Origin: Candidatus Aramenus sulfurataquae | Lineage (GTDB): Archaea; Thermoproteota; Thermoprotei_A; Sulfolobales; Sulfolobaceae | DNA: 64,000 nucleotides | Assembly (NCBI GenBank): GCA_000565255.1 | Contig: ASRH01000004.1 | Location: 159,689 to 223,688 of the forward strand | Reading direction: 5' to 3' | In this document: one piece after another, positions 56,561-64,000 of the stretch | How the letters are laid out: each line of letters begins with the position of its first letter | Position numbering within the stretch: position 1 is the first letter of the stretch | Notes under the pieces: model-generated | Database searches by the model: none | What the model was told of the DNA's origin: nothing | What the model saw: only the letters and a program-made list of their open reading frames with translations | Made by a program: the position numbers and the translations under genes

Positions 56561-58837
56561 GTGGAGAAGAAGGAATTCATCGAAAAGCTAAGGGAGTCTT
56601 TGGATGACGGTAAGAAGAGGTACTACAGGAATCTTGTCTACATAGAGAAAGAGGATTACATGCAGGACCTTTTGGACGTCCTATGGCTTTACAAGGAGGT
56701 AAACCAGAGCCCCAAAGTCGCCTACGCTTTTAACCCTTGGGCCTTCAGATCAAAGGAAAGGTTGGAGACAGTTAAGGGTGTATTTCCAGACCTAGAGGAC
56801 GTGGATTACTCGTCCTCCGAGAAGTACTTGGGGAAGACCTACGACGTGGTAATCCTAGACCTAGTGGACAATTTCCAACCAAATTACGTCGGCAGGCTAG
56901 TCGACTTGGTGAGGGGAGGGGGACTTGCAGTTCTATACACGAATAACTTGGAGAGGGACAAGTTCTTCAAGAATAGCATTATCAGGGAAGGTAAAGTAGA
57001 GGATTATTACGAGGAGAGGTTTAAGAGGAAGTTAATGGAGCACAAGGGCACGTTTATCGCTAACGAGACTGGGTACTTCGCTAACCCGTTCTATGGGAAG
57101 CTCGGAGAGAAGCCCCACGGCGTGGTTCCGAAGAAGATTGTAATGCCCGTGGAGCTCCACAACATGGCCCTCAGCGAGGATCAGAACAGGGTTTTAGAGG
57201 GCTTCCAGTACCTCCTCAGGGGAGGTAAGAGAGTACTAGCGATTACAGCCTCGAGGGGAAGGGGTAAAAGCGCGGTAACTGGACTGGGCCTTGCCGGCGT
57301 CATCTACGTGAACATGAAGGAGGGTTTCAAGACCTACGTGGCCGTTACTGCGCCTTCCATATCCTCGTCGTCACAGATAATGGAGTTCCTTAAGCTAGGT
57401 CTTGATGCCTTAAAAATAGAACACAAGGTAAAGAAATCAGACATAGGCGCTATAAGGTCAATTGAGGGGGATGGCTTTAAGGTCTATTACGAGCCGCCAG
57501 ACGCCACCCTGAACGATGAGGGGCACATACTCGTGGTGGACGAAGCTGCCTCCCTTGGGATAAACTACATTGACGTGGCCACGAAAGTCTGGAAAAAAGT
57601 GGTCCTAGTTACCACAGTTCACGGCTACGAGGGCTCAGGCAGATCGTTCCTCAAGTACCTAAGGAACTTGCTGGAAAAGAGGAAGCAGAACGTCAAGTGG
57701 CTCACCATGGAGAAGCCCCTTAGGTACGCAGAGGGAGATCCAATCGAGTCTTGGCTCTACGACGCGCTTATGCTCAACGCAGAGCCCAAGAAACCCACTG
57801 AAGACCTAACTAAGATGTACTATGAGACGCTATCAAAGGAGGCTCTTATCTCCTCTGATGATGTCTTATCCCAAGTGTATGGCATACTAGTTTCCGCCCA
57901 CTACAGGAACAACCCGGACGATCTCATGATAATGTTAGACGGAGTCCATCACCACGTGAAGGCGATCTACTCAGATTCCTACCTAGCCGTAGCTCAAGTG
58001 TCGGAGGAAGGAAACCTTCCAGATCCCATGATAGAGTTAGCGCTTAAGGGAGGGACCTTTGATGGCGATCTGATACCCGACAGGATGCTAAAGCACTTAA
58101 GGGTTAGGGAGTTTGGAAAGCTCAAAGGTTGGAGGATAGTCAGGATCGCCGTTATTCCAGAGCTACAGAACAAGGGCATAGGAAGCAAGCTCTTGGAAAT
58201 GGTAGTCAAGGAGGCTGAAGATAAAGGTGTAGACTGGGTTGGTTCTGCGTTCATGGGAGATCCCTACGTGCTAAACTTCTGGACTAGGAACGGCTTTGTC
58301 CCGGTTCACGTGTCGCCAAAGAGGAACGAGAAATTCGGCGACTACCCAGTAGCGGTCATTAAGCCAATATCTGAGATGGCAAAGAAGATAACTGCAATCG
58401 CTCAAGAGGTGCTTAAGGAGAGGTTGCTAAACACCGTTTTCGACGTTTACTACGACATGAGCCCAACGTTAGCGAGGATTCTCCTAGACTCTATAAGGGC
58501 GCATAGGGACATAGAGCTCAACAAAATATACCTCGCGAAGCTGACTGCTTTCCTCCAGGGTACAAGCCCTTATGAGTCCTCTGCCGACGCTATTCACATG
58601 TTAACGCTAAAGTACTTCTGGGACGCTAAAAGGGACTGGAGGCTTGACGAGGAGGAGGAAATAGTGCTCATAGGCAAAGTACTTCAAGGAAAGCCATGGA
58701 GGTACTTGTCGTCCACCTTAGGGATAAATAGGACAAGGATAACGGAGCTTATCTACAGTAGTGTGTCGACCTTGAGTAAAAGGTATTATAACTTGGACGT
58801 TGAATCTCATGTGGGAGTTAGCATAAACGAAATGTGA
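56561..58837 (+). CDS. tmcA: tRNA(Met) cytidine acetyltransferase (TmcA/NAT10 type)
   Basis: This enzyme makes N4-acetylcytidine in tRNA and, in hot archaea, in rRNA as well. It contains a DUF1726-like N-terminal domain, a RecD-like helicase with Walker A TASRGRGKSAVTG (about residues 229-241) and VVDEAASLGI. A GNAT domain (VIPELQNKGIGSKLLEMVV near residue 530) and a C-terminal tRNA-binding part complete it. 758 residues, GTG start. Confidence 0.93.
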   Translation: MEKKEFIEKLRESLDDGKKRYYRNLVYIEKEDYMQDLLDVLWLYKEVNQSPKVAYAFNPWAFRSKERLETVKGVFPDLEDVDYSSSEKYLGKTYDVVILDLVDNFQPNYVGRLVDLVRGGGLAVLYTNNLERDKFFKNSIIREGKVEDYYEERFKRKLMEHKGTFIANETGYFANPFYGKLGEKPHGVVPKKIVMPVELHNMALSEDQNRVLEGFQYLLRGGKRVLAITASRGRGKSAVTGLGLAGVIYVNMKEGFKTYVAVTAPSISSSSQIMEFLKLGLDALKIEHKVKKSDIGAIRSIEGDGFKVYYEPPDATLNDEGHILVVDEAASLGINYIDVATKVWKKVVLVTTVHGYEGSGRSFLKYLRNLLEKRKQNVKWLTMEKPLRYAEGDPIESWLYDALMLNAEPKKPTEDLTKMYYETLSKEALISSDDVLSQVYGILVSAHYRNNPDDLMIMLDGVHHHVKAIYSDSYLAVAQVSEEGNLPDPMIELALKGGTFDGDLIPDRMLKHLRVREFGKLKGWRIVRIAVIPELQNKGIGSKLLEMVVKEAEDKGVDWVGSAFMGDPYVLNFWTRNGFVPVHVSPKRNEKFGDYPVAVIKPISEMAKKITAIAQEVLKERLLNTVFDVYYDMSPTLARILLDSIRAHRDIELNKIYLAKLTAFLQGTSPYESSADAIHMLTLKYFWDAKRDWRLDEEEEIVLIGKVLQGKPWRYLSSTLGINRTRITELIYSSVSTLSKRYYNLDVESHVGVSINEM

Positions 58838-58893
58838 TGAGAAAAAAGGGATGAAAGATGATTTAATGCACCTCAACTGATCCATTTTCAAGT

Positions 58894-59670
58894 TTACAAA
58901 TTTATGCTTAAGCTGTTAAGTATTATTGCTACCACTACAAGAAGGGAAAAGAGCTGGTGGAGCCCAACGGAGATCCCAGGCTTTAATGGGTTCCTGTTAG
59001 CGGTATCAAGGACATATAATCCTACTACTACCTCTATTACCGTAAACAGCAGAGTAAGCCAGTAATGCAATATCACAACGGCTATTACAAATATGCCAGC
59101 TAACGCGGAGTGGATGAGCCAGCTAACTTGGATCTTGTTCTTAGGCCTAAAGGGATTTCCAATTTCGTACTTCATCCTCCTAGTACCAGTTACCACTCCT
59201 CCCATGAATATAACGAAGTATAGGAAGTGGGGTGGAATTATCGCCTCTAGTAGGAAGTTCACTACGTTTACGTTGTAGCCGATCCCTTGGAGGAAAAGGA
59301 GAAGGTATATGGCGAAAGTTGTGTATGCGGCTATGTCGTGGAGCCCTTGGAAGATAGCGGGCAGTTTTCCGGCCAAGACGTAAAGAGTGGCCATACCTAG
59401 GAGTGCCGTAGCCACTACGGCTGCAAACCCTAAGGCCGTTATTAATGAAGGGTACACTATTAAGTAACCTAACGAAATAAGCCCTACTAAAGTTGCAGAT
59501 ATCCTATGTATGGCTTCCGGATCCTTTTTAGCTGCTACTTCTAGTATGTCCCTGGTGTATGGCCAGTTTGTTCCCAGGGATAGGCCGTATCCGTAGCCCT
59601 CCACTATTCCGCCTAAGACTATTGTCGTTCCTGCAAGGATCGAAGCGACGATGCCCAACTGATATATCAT
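58894..59670 (-). CDS. COX15/CtaA-like heme A synthase family protein
   Basis: An eight-helix membrane protein of 258 residues. Conserved histidines appear in IHRISATLVG, GLHDIAAYT, IHSALAGIF and GLHQLFSLLV, consistent with paired heme-ligand helices of CtaA. It would supply heme A-type cofactors to terminal oxidases. No oxidase subunits are nearby, so its exact role is inferred. Confidence 0.75.
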   Translation of the reverse strand: MIYQLGIVASILAGTTIVLGGIVEGYGYGLSLGTNWPYTRDILEVAAKKDPEAIHRISATLVGLISLGYLIVYPSLITALGFAAVVATALLGMATLYVLAGKLPAIFQGLHDIAAYTTFAIYLLLFLQGIGYNVNVVNFLLEAIIPPHFLYFVIFMGGVVTGTRRMKYEIGNPFRPKNKIQVSWLIHSALAGIFVIAVVILHYWLTLLFTVIEVVVGLYVLDTANRNPLKPGISVGLHQLFSLLVVVAIILNSLSINL

Positions 59671-59775
59671 GACTATAAGCTTCGAAAAGTTCGTTAAAAA
59701 GCTTATGAAGAAAAAAATTAACTAACAGCTGACTTCAACTAAGATTTATAAAAAGCATATCTAAATTCTCTCTTA

Positions 59776-60108
59776 ATGAATGTGTACGAGAAACTGTGGA
59801 CTGCGATAGACCTTCTAATTCCCTTAGTTACTGCTGACATGGAGACGTTCTTAGTAAAGGACGGGGAAATCACAGAGGAAGACCTCAACAACTATAGGAA
59901 CGCGGTGAAGAAAGTAAAAGAGGCATACAAGTCATCCGATATAAATCGTTCACTACAGTTAGTAAATGAGGCAGTCCAGATATTGGAATCGATCAAGCCA
60001 AAGAAGCCATTTCCCCCTGAGATGAAAATACGGTTTGAGGAACTTAAGGACACCTTAAAAAGTTGTGTTGTAGAAGGTAAAAAAGAGGCAACAAACGCTG
60101 CCAAATAA
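59776..60108 (+). CDS. Hypothetical helical protein, 110 residues
   Basis: Mostly amphipathic helices (for example TEEDLNNYRNAVKKVKEAYK and SLQLVNEAVQILESIK), a proline-rich linker KPKKPFPPEMK and a final helix with one cysteine. No family is recognised. It precedes a hairpin-rich spacer. Confidence 0.55.
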   Translation: MNVYEKLWTAIDLLIPLVTADMETFLVKDGEITEEDLNNYRNAVKKVKEAYKSSDINRSLQLVNEAVQILESIKPKKPFPPEMKIRFEELKDTLKSCVVEGKKEATNAAK

Positions 60109-60120
60109 CTTCTATCTTAC

Positions 60121-60169
60121 ATAGATTTGCAGTTAAATAATTTTTTATTTCCCTTTAAGCCAAATCTAT
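60121..60169 (+). terminator. Possible 3'-end hairpin after 59776 gene
   Basis: ATAGATTTG (60121-60129) and CAAATCTAT (60161-60169) are exact inverted copies around a T-rich loop including TTTTTTATTT. This could be a transcript end; the long loop makes it uncertain. Confidence 0.35.
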
Positions 60170-60183
60170 TCTTTTCAAGGGAA

Positions 60184-60267
60184 TCTCCCTTTAAGCTTTG
60201 CTGAAGTCAACGAGAAGAATCAAGGGAAAGTTTTTAAACTTTTAGGAACGAAAAGCTTAAAGGGAGA
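60184..60267 (+). promoter_or_regulatory. 16-bp inverted repeat operator-like element and promoter of the permease gene
   Basis: TCTCCCTTTAAGCTTT (60184-60199) is repeated exactly in inverted form at 60252-60267, ending two bases before the permease ATG. A related half-site TTCCCTTTAAGC lies at 60149-60160 and AAGGGAATCTCCCTT at 60177-60191. Between the arms, GGGAAAGTTTTTAAAC (60224-60239) looks like BRE plus TATA box, so the right arm would cover the transcription start. This suits a repressor binding or looping across the promoter. Confidence 0.6.
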
Positions 60268-60269
60268 AC

Positions 60270-61682
60270 ATGAGGCTCTCAAAGGGATCAATTTCTCTTA
60301 AGGAGACCTACGGCCAAGCGATGGCAGTCACTGCGCCATTGGGCAGCGTAGTTTCTACTACCACTGCTGCGATACTTTACGCAGGTCACTCAGTCGTCTT
60401 CACGACTTTGCTTGCGTTGTTGGGTAGCGCTCTCTGGATATTTACCCTTACTGGATACACAAGCAAGCTAGCATCGGCGGGCGGCTATTACACTTATGGC
60501 TACAGTGCGTGGAAATCCAAGAAGATATCGTTCTTTGAGGCAATAACGGAAGCTTTTGCCTATTCCTTCTTGAACGCCGTAAATTCCATTACAATATACC
60601 TCCTGTTCTCGATAGCCCTCTCTTTGCTGGGCTACTCCGTTCCATCTTGGGTGGGCTATCTGGTTGTCGCAGTAGGAGTACTATACCCCACTCTCATTTC
60701 GCTCACTCACGTTAAAAAACTGCTAAGTTACGTTGTGTCAATAAGCGCCACCTTGGAGGCAGTCCTTTTAGTTGTGCTTTTCGGCCTGTCTCTGACACGT
60801 GGTTTTCACCCAGACTACTTTACACCCTCTAATACCCCAGTCCAAAATTTGGCTGAGGCCTTCGTCCTCTCTCTGGTAAGCATATCTGGGGCCGGGGCGG
60901 CCACCTACTTGGGAGAGGAGACCAAGAAACCTACGAAGAATGTGACTGCGGGAATGTGGATGGCCCTCGCAATTGGAGGAATAGCCATGTTACTGGGCAC
61001 CTATGCCCTTGTAGCGTTATGGAATGGTTCCTTAACTGCCCTAGCTAAAAACCCTCAGCCCCTGCTTTACGAGATGTTCTACTTTGGTTCCATACCTATG
61101 GCCATAGCGCTAATACTCTCAATAAACAGCCTCCTTTCCTCTAACATTGGAACTACCGTAGGCGCAGCCAGGATACTATTTAACTTGGCCAGGGAGAACG
61201 CCGCACCTAAGGTCTTCTCGAGAGTGAATAAGGCTGGAGAACCAATAGTAGCAACGCTTTTTGTCGGAGGAATTACAGCAGCAGTAACGATCAGCTCAAT
61301 AATGGCAGTTGGCATAGACCAAGCTTTCCAAGAGGTCAGCTTGATTAGCGGGCTCCTGTGGCTTACGGGAAGAGTGGTGGACGGTTTTGGAGTTCCAGTG
61401 TTTTACTACAGAATTAGGCAATTGAGCTTAGCCACTTTGGTAATACCCATTGTGGCCACTTCCCTTAACTTATGGGGAATAGTAAGCTCCCTTCAAGCCC
61501 CTGACCTACTGCAGAGTTCTTATTTAGCCACCGTGTTGGCAATAGCTATTCTATGGTACTCGATTTTGGGAAGGAAGGGAAGACCAGGAAGCCTTGTGGT
61601 TGACGAGAACAACGAGCTAATCGCTATAGATGAGTACATCGAAAGGATAAAGAAAAAGGTAGAAGTTTCCCCATCCTCTTGA
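60270..61682 (+). CDS. APC-superfamily amino acid permease
   Basis: The 470-residue protein has about 12 membrane helices. The first contains AVTAPLGSVVSTTTAAILYAG, and helix 6 has LVSISGAGAATYLGEETKKPTKNV, the typical APC substrate region. A charged cytoplasmic tail (IDEYIERIKKKVEV) follows. Substrate is probably an amino acid or polyamine. Expression is likely controlled by the inverted repeat just upstream. Confidence 0.85.
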   Translation: MRLSKGSISLKETYGQAMAVTAPLGSVVSTTTAAILYAGHSVVFTTLLALLGSALWIFTLTGYTSKLASAGGYYTYGYSAWKSKKISFFEAITEAFAYSFLNAVNSITIYLLFSIALSLLGYSVPSWVGYLVVAVGVLYPTLISLTHVKKLLSYVVSISATLEAVLLVVLFGLSLTRGFHPDYFTPSNTPVQNLAEAFVLSLVSISGAGAATYLGEETKKPTKNVTAGMWMALAIGGIAMLLGTYALVALWNGSLTALAKNPQPLLYEMFYFGSIPMAIALILSINSLLSSNIGTTVGAARILFNLARENAAPKVFSRVNKAGEPIVATLFVGGITAAVTISSIMAVGIDQAFQEVSLISGLLWLTGRVVDGFGVPVFYYRIRQLSLATLVIPIVATSLNLWGIVSSLQAPDLLQSSYLATVLAIAILWYSILGRKGRPGSLVVDENNELIAIDEYIERIKKKVEVSPSS

Positions 61683-61691
61683 TTGTCTTTT

Positions 61692-62468
61692 TTACTCTGG
61701 TTGTAGCTCCTTATTCGCTATTACTGTTCCCAATATTATCATTACTACCGAAAATATCGCTAAGTAGCCCAAGTAAGCCCAGTTTGGGTCTCCGCTCAAA
61801 AGCACCTCCCTACCGAGCTCGGCCGAGTAGCTAATTGGGTTTACGTCGCTTATTGCCTTTAGCCAGTCAGGGAAGAACGTCTTGGGAAAGAGCGCAGTGC
61901 TTGAGAACATAAGGGGAAGGTTTATGAGGTTAGCGACTACACCGGGCGCTTGCCAGTCACTCGTCTTAATTGTCAAAATTGAGTAGAGGGAAGCGAAACC
62001 TATTCCAATTAGGAACAGGCTCAGGAACAGTACGGCTATAGACAAAGGAGAGAGGTTTAGGGAAACGCCCAAAGCTAGGCTCGCCACTATCATGATAGGG
62101 GCTTGGATTAAGCCCCTAGTTGCTCCACCGAAGACCTTTGCCAAGAACACGTCGTACTTGGGTGTAGGAGTTACCAATACCCTCTTTAGATAACCGAACC
62201 TCTTGTCTTGAATTAAGCTCATGGAGCTGAACATCCCCACGAATAGCATAGATACTGATAGCTCCCCTGGGAGGATGAAGGCTATGTAGTTGGTGGTGTG
62301 AAAGAAGGTCTCCAAGAACTGGGAAGGGACCTGGGAGAAGCTACTGCCAAAGAATATGAGCCACATTATCGGTTGAGATACTAGCATTATCCACATATAC
62401 ACGCTCCTGTAGACTCTCTTCATCTCTCTCAAGTACAGCGCGGAAAACTTCTCCATCATTTCCCTCAC
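61692..62468 (-). CDS. ABC-2 type exporter membrane subunit
   Basis: Six-helix ABC-2 permease of 258 residues (MWIMLVSQPIMWLIFFGSSF at the first helix, the conserved DKRFGYLKRVLVTPTPKYDVFLAKVFGGA loop). It overlaps the ATPase gene by four bases, so the two form one exporter. Similar pairs export drugs or lipids. Confidence 0.88.
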   Translation of the reverse strand: MREMMEKFSALYLREMKRVYRSVYMWIMLVSQPIMWLIFFGSSFSQVPSQFLETFFHTTNYIAFILPGELSVSMLFVGMFSSMSLIQDKRFGYLKRVLVTPTPKYDVFLAKVFGGATRGLIQAPIMIVASLALGVSLNLSPLSIAVLFLSLFLIGIGFASLYSILTIKTSDWQAPGVVANLINLPLMFSSTALFPKTFFPDWLKAISDVNPISYSAELGREVLLSGDPNWAYLGYLAIFSVVMIILGTVIANKELQPE

Positions 62469-63415
62469 CTCCTAGCCCTCCTTATCATCGCGTAGAACCT
62501 CCTGGCGTCGAACTCCTCTTCCTCAAGGCTACCTCCAGTTAGCGTTATGAACACTGTGTCGAGGCTGGACTTGTTGAGCCTCAACGACTTTATGTTTTGG
62601 CTCCCCACCGCGTTCAGAACTTCTAAGACAGCGTTCTCGGCACTTGGCACTTTGATTCTCAGTTTTCCGTCCTTCTTTATTACTTCGTAGGGCAACTTCA
62701 CGTCTACATCCTTCTTTAGCTCTATCTCGATCACGTCGCCCCCGTACTTCTCCTTTAGAAACTCTGGGGATCCCGTGGCTATGATCTTCCCCTTGTTTAT
62801 GATACTTATCCTATTACACAAGGAGTCAGCTTCCTCCATGTAGTGGGTTGTCAGCAAAACAGTTACTGAGTAGTCCTTGTTAATCTGCTTTATCAAGTTC
62901 CACATTGACGCCCTAGTGTTTACGTCAAGCCCTATTGTGGGCTCGTCCATGAAGATTATCTCTGGGGAGTTGAGTAGGGCCATAGAGATCTCGAGCTTTT
63001 TCCTCATGCCTGTGGAGAACTTACCTGCTTTCCTGTCCTTGAACTCCTTTATCCCAAAGTAATCCAAGAGCTGTAATGCCCTCTCCTTCCAATCCTTTAC
63101 TTCTTGCAGCTTAGCTTGGATCTCCAAGTTTTCCCAAGCGGTGAGCTCGTCGTCGAGTATCACTTCCGAGGAGATCCAGCCTATCCTCCTCTTCACTTCT
63201 AGGGGCTGTTTTCTCACGCTGTAGCCAGCTACTATTGCATCTCCCTCTGTTGGGAGAGTCAAACCTGTGAGCATGTTAATCGTAGTAGTCTTTCCTGCGC
63301 CATTTGGGCCTAACAATCCGTATATCTCCCCCTTCTCGATCTCGAAATTTATGTGGTCTACTGCAACAAAGTCGCCGTACTTCTTAGTAAGGTCCTTTGC
63401 TATAATAGAACTCAT
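62465..63415 (-). CDS. ABC-2 exporter ATPase (DrrA-like)
   Basis: The 316-residue ATPase has Walker A GPNGAGKTTTI, signature FSTGMRKKLEIS, Walker B IIFMDEPTIGLD and the switch histidine in LLTTHYME. A C-terminal extension of about 90 residues (DVIEIELKKDVDV...) matches DrrA-type subunits. Confidence 0.92.
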   Translation of the reverse strand: MSSIIAKDLTKKYGDFVAVDHINFEIEKGEIYGLLGPNGAGKTTTINMLTGLTLPTEGDAIVAGYSVRKQPLEVKRRIGWISSEVILDDELTAWENLEIQAKLQEVKDWKERALQLLDYFGIKEFKDRKAGKFSTGMRKKLEISMALLNSPEIIFMDEPTIGLDVNTRASMWNLIKQINKDYSVTVLLTTHYMEEADSLCNRISIINKGKIIATGSPEFLKEKYGGDVIEIELKKDVDVKLPYEVIKKDGKLRIKVPSAENAVLEVLNAVGSQNIKSLRLNKSSLDTVFITLTGGSLEEEEFDARRFYAMIRRARR

Positions 63416-63465
63416 AAAATAACATTCGTTATCTGGTTTAAAAAAGCTAGTGAAAAAGATATATC

Positions 63466-63858
63466 TTATTTAACGACGAGAACAGGATACGGGGACTTGC
63501 TGACAAGGGCCGAGGAGACGCTCCCGAGTATTGTTTTCTTTATTCCAGTAAGCCCTCTGCTCCCCGTCACTATCAAGTCGCACCCTATTCGCTTGCAGTA
63601 CTCTATAATGGCGTCTGGAACATCGTTGCTCTCGAGGATCTTGGTCTTCACGTTATAACCCTCTACCTCTTCCTTGATCTCGTCGAACATTTTCTTTGCC
63701 CTTTCTTCAGACTCTATTATTACTTGCTCTGGGGACCTTGGGGCTTCCTTAACTACAGTGACGAAGTGTATCTCGTCCTCTTTCTTTACGAACCTCAGCA
63801 TAAAAATTAGTGCCTTTTTAGAGTTTTCAGACCCGTCGTATGCTAAAACTATTTTCAT
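63466..63858 (-). CDS. UspA-family universal stress protein
   Basis: A 130-residue UspA domain with IVLAYDGSENSKKAL at the start and the ATP-binding signature VTGSRGLTGIKKTILGSVSSALV near the end. Single-domain members often bind ATP and form dimers. It stands alone. Confidence 0.92.
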   Translation of the reverse strand: MKIVLAYDGSENSKKALIFMLRFVKKEDEIHFVTVVKEAPRSPEQVIIESEERAKKMFDEIKEEVEGYNVKTKILESNDVPDAIIEYCKRIGCDLIVTGSRGLTGIKKTILGSVSSALVSKSPYPVLVVK

Positions 63859-63925
63859 ATAAAGAATAATTGTTGCAAATAGAATTTAAATATTACTGAC
63901 GTATTCAATAAAATTTTTTCACCCA

Positions 63926-64000
63926 TTGCTTACTACACTCACTACATTTGCAGTACTACCGCTCTTGGGCCACGTTATAACGCTGACCAACACTACAGCG
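63926..64000 (+). CDS. Possible start of a further gene, cut by window edge
   Basis: From the TTG at 63926 the frame stays open to the edge (25 codons) and encodes LLTTLTTFAVLPLLGH, which resembles a signal peptide or first membrane helix. TTTAAATAT at 63885-63893 could be a TATA box. Too little is visible to be sure. Confidence 0.35.
   Translation, partial: MLTTLTTFAVLPLLGHVITLTNTTA

Overview
The window is a dense stretch of archaeal chromosome from a crenarchaeon of the order Sulfolobales. Evidence for this is a CedB-type DNA-import ATPase beside a LysW-dependent lysine operon (lysY-Z-M-W-X-J-K), an Agl3-type UDP-sulfoquinovose synthase, an ATP-dependent hexokinase resembling the Sulfolobus tokodaii enzyme, a ThiD-ThiN fusion, a Cas4 nuclease with SSO0001-like residue spacing, tRNA-Lys genes with introns at position 37/38, A/T-rich TATA boxes close to start codons, and many TTG/GTG starts. 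Base composition looks moderate, so a Metallosphaera-like organism is possible, but genus is an inference. There is no CRISPR array, rRNA or intact insertion sequence.

Region by region. 1-6 kb is information processing: the 5' part of a Cdc48/VAT ATPase, EF-1beta with a zinc-ribbon partner, Pth2, TruD, AspRS, a Zn/KH protein and L40e. 6-12 kb holds an orphan nucleotidyltransferase, an odd class II tRNA, a degenerate ThDP enzyme, a PsiE-like protein, tRNA-Val and a block of poorly known genes. 12-22 kb carries a 6-phospho-3-hexuloisomerase, CedB, the complete overlapping lysine operon with its Lrp-type regulator LysM, a cis-prenyltransferase, S8e and SRP19. 22-26 kb is a sugar epimerase plus an orphan ECF transporter, flanked by two tRNA-Lys genes in opposite orientation.

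26-39 kb contains a TRIC-like channel, a sugar-1-phosphate nucleotidyltransferase with a GT39-like protein and a flippase (surface glycan assembly), class I fructose-bisphosphate aldolase, a CBS protein, HtpX, the GMP synthase ATPase subunit, three late cobalamin genes, a zinc dehydrogenase and a second M48 protease. 39-49 kb has an orphan molybdenum-hydroxylase large subunit, a PUA protein, a dolichol-phosphate-mannose synthase-like enzyme, amino-acid enzymes, an orphan TnpB-like RuvC/zinc-ribbon protein, a class II amidotransferase and an RNase Z-like hydrolase. 49-64 kb has ribokinase, ThiDN, Cas4, a GT2 enzyme and Agl3, hexokinase, gamma-glutamyltransferase, TmcA, a heme A synthase-like protein, an APC permease with a striking inverted repeat in its promoter, an ABC exporter, a UspA protein and the first codons of a further gene.

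No clearly new multi-gene system is proven. The strongest leads are the TnpB-derived protein without transposon ends, the ThDP pseudoenzyme, the unusual class II tRNA, the non-canonical truD start and the operator-like repeat upstream of the permease.
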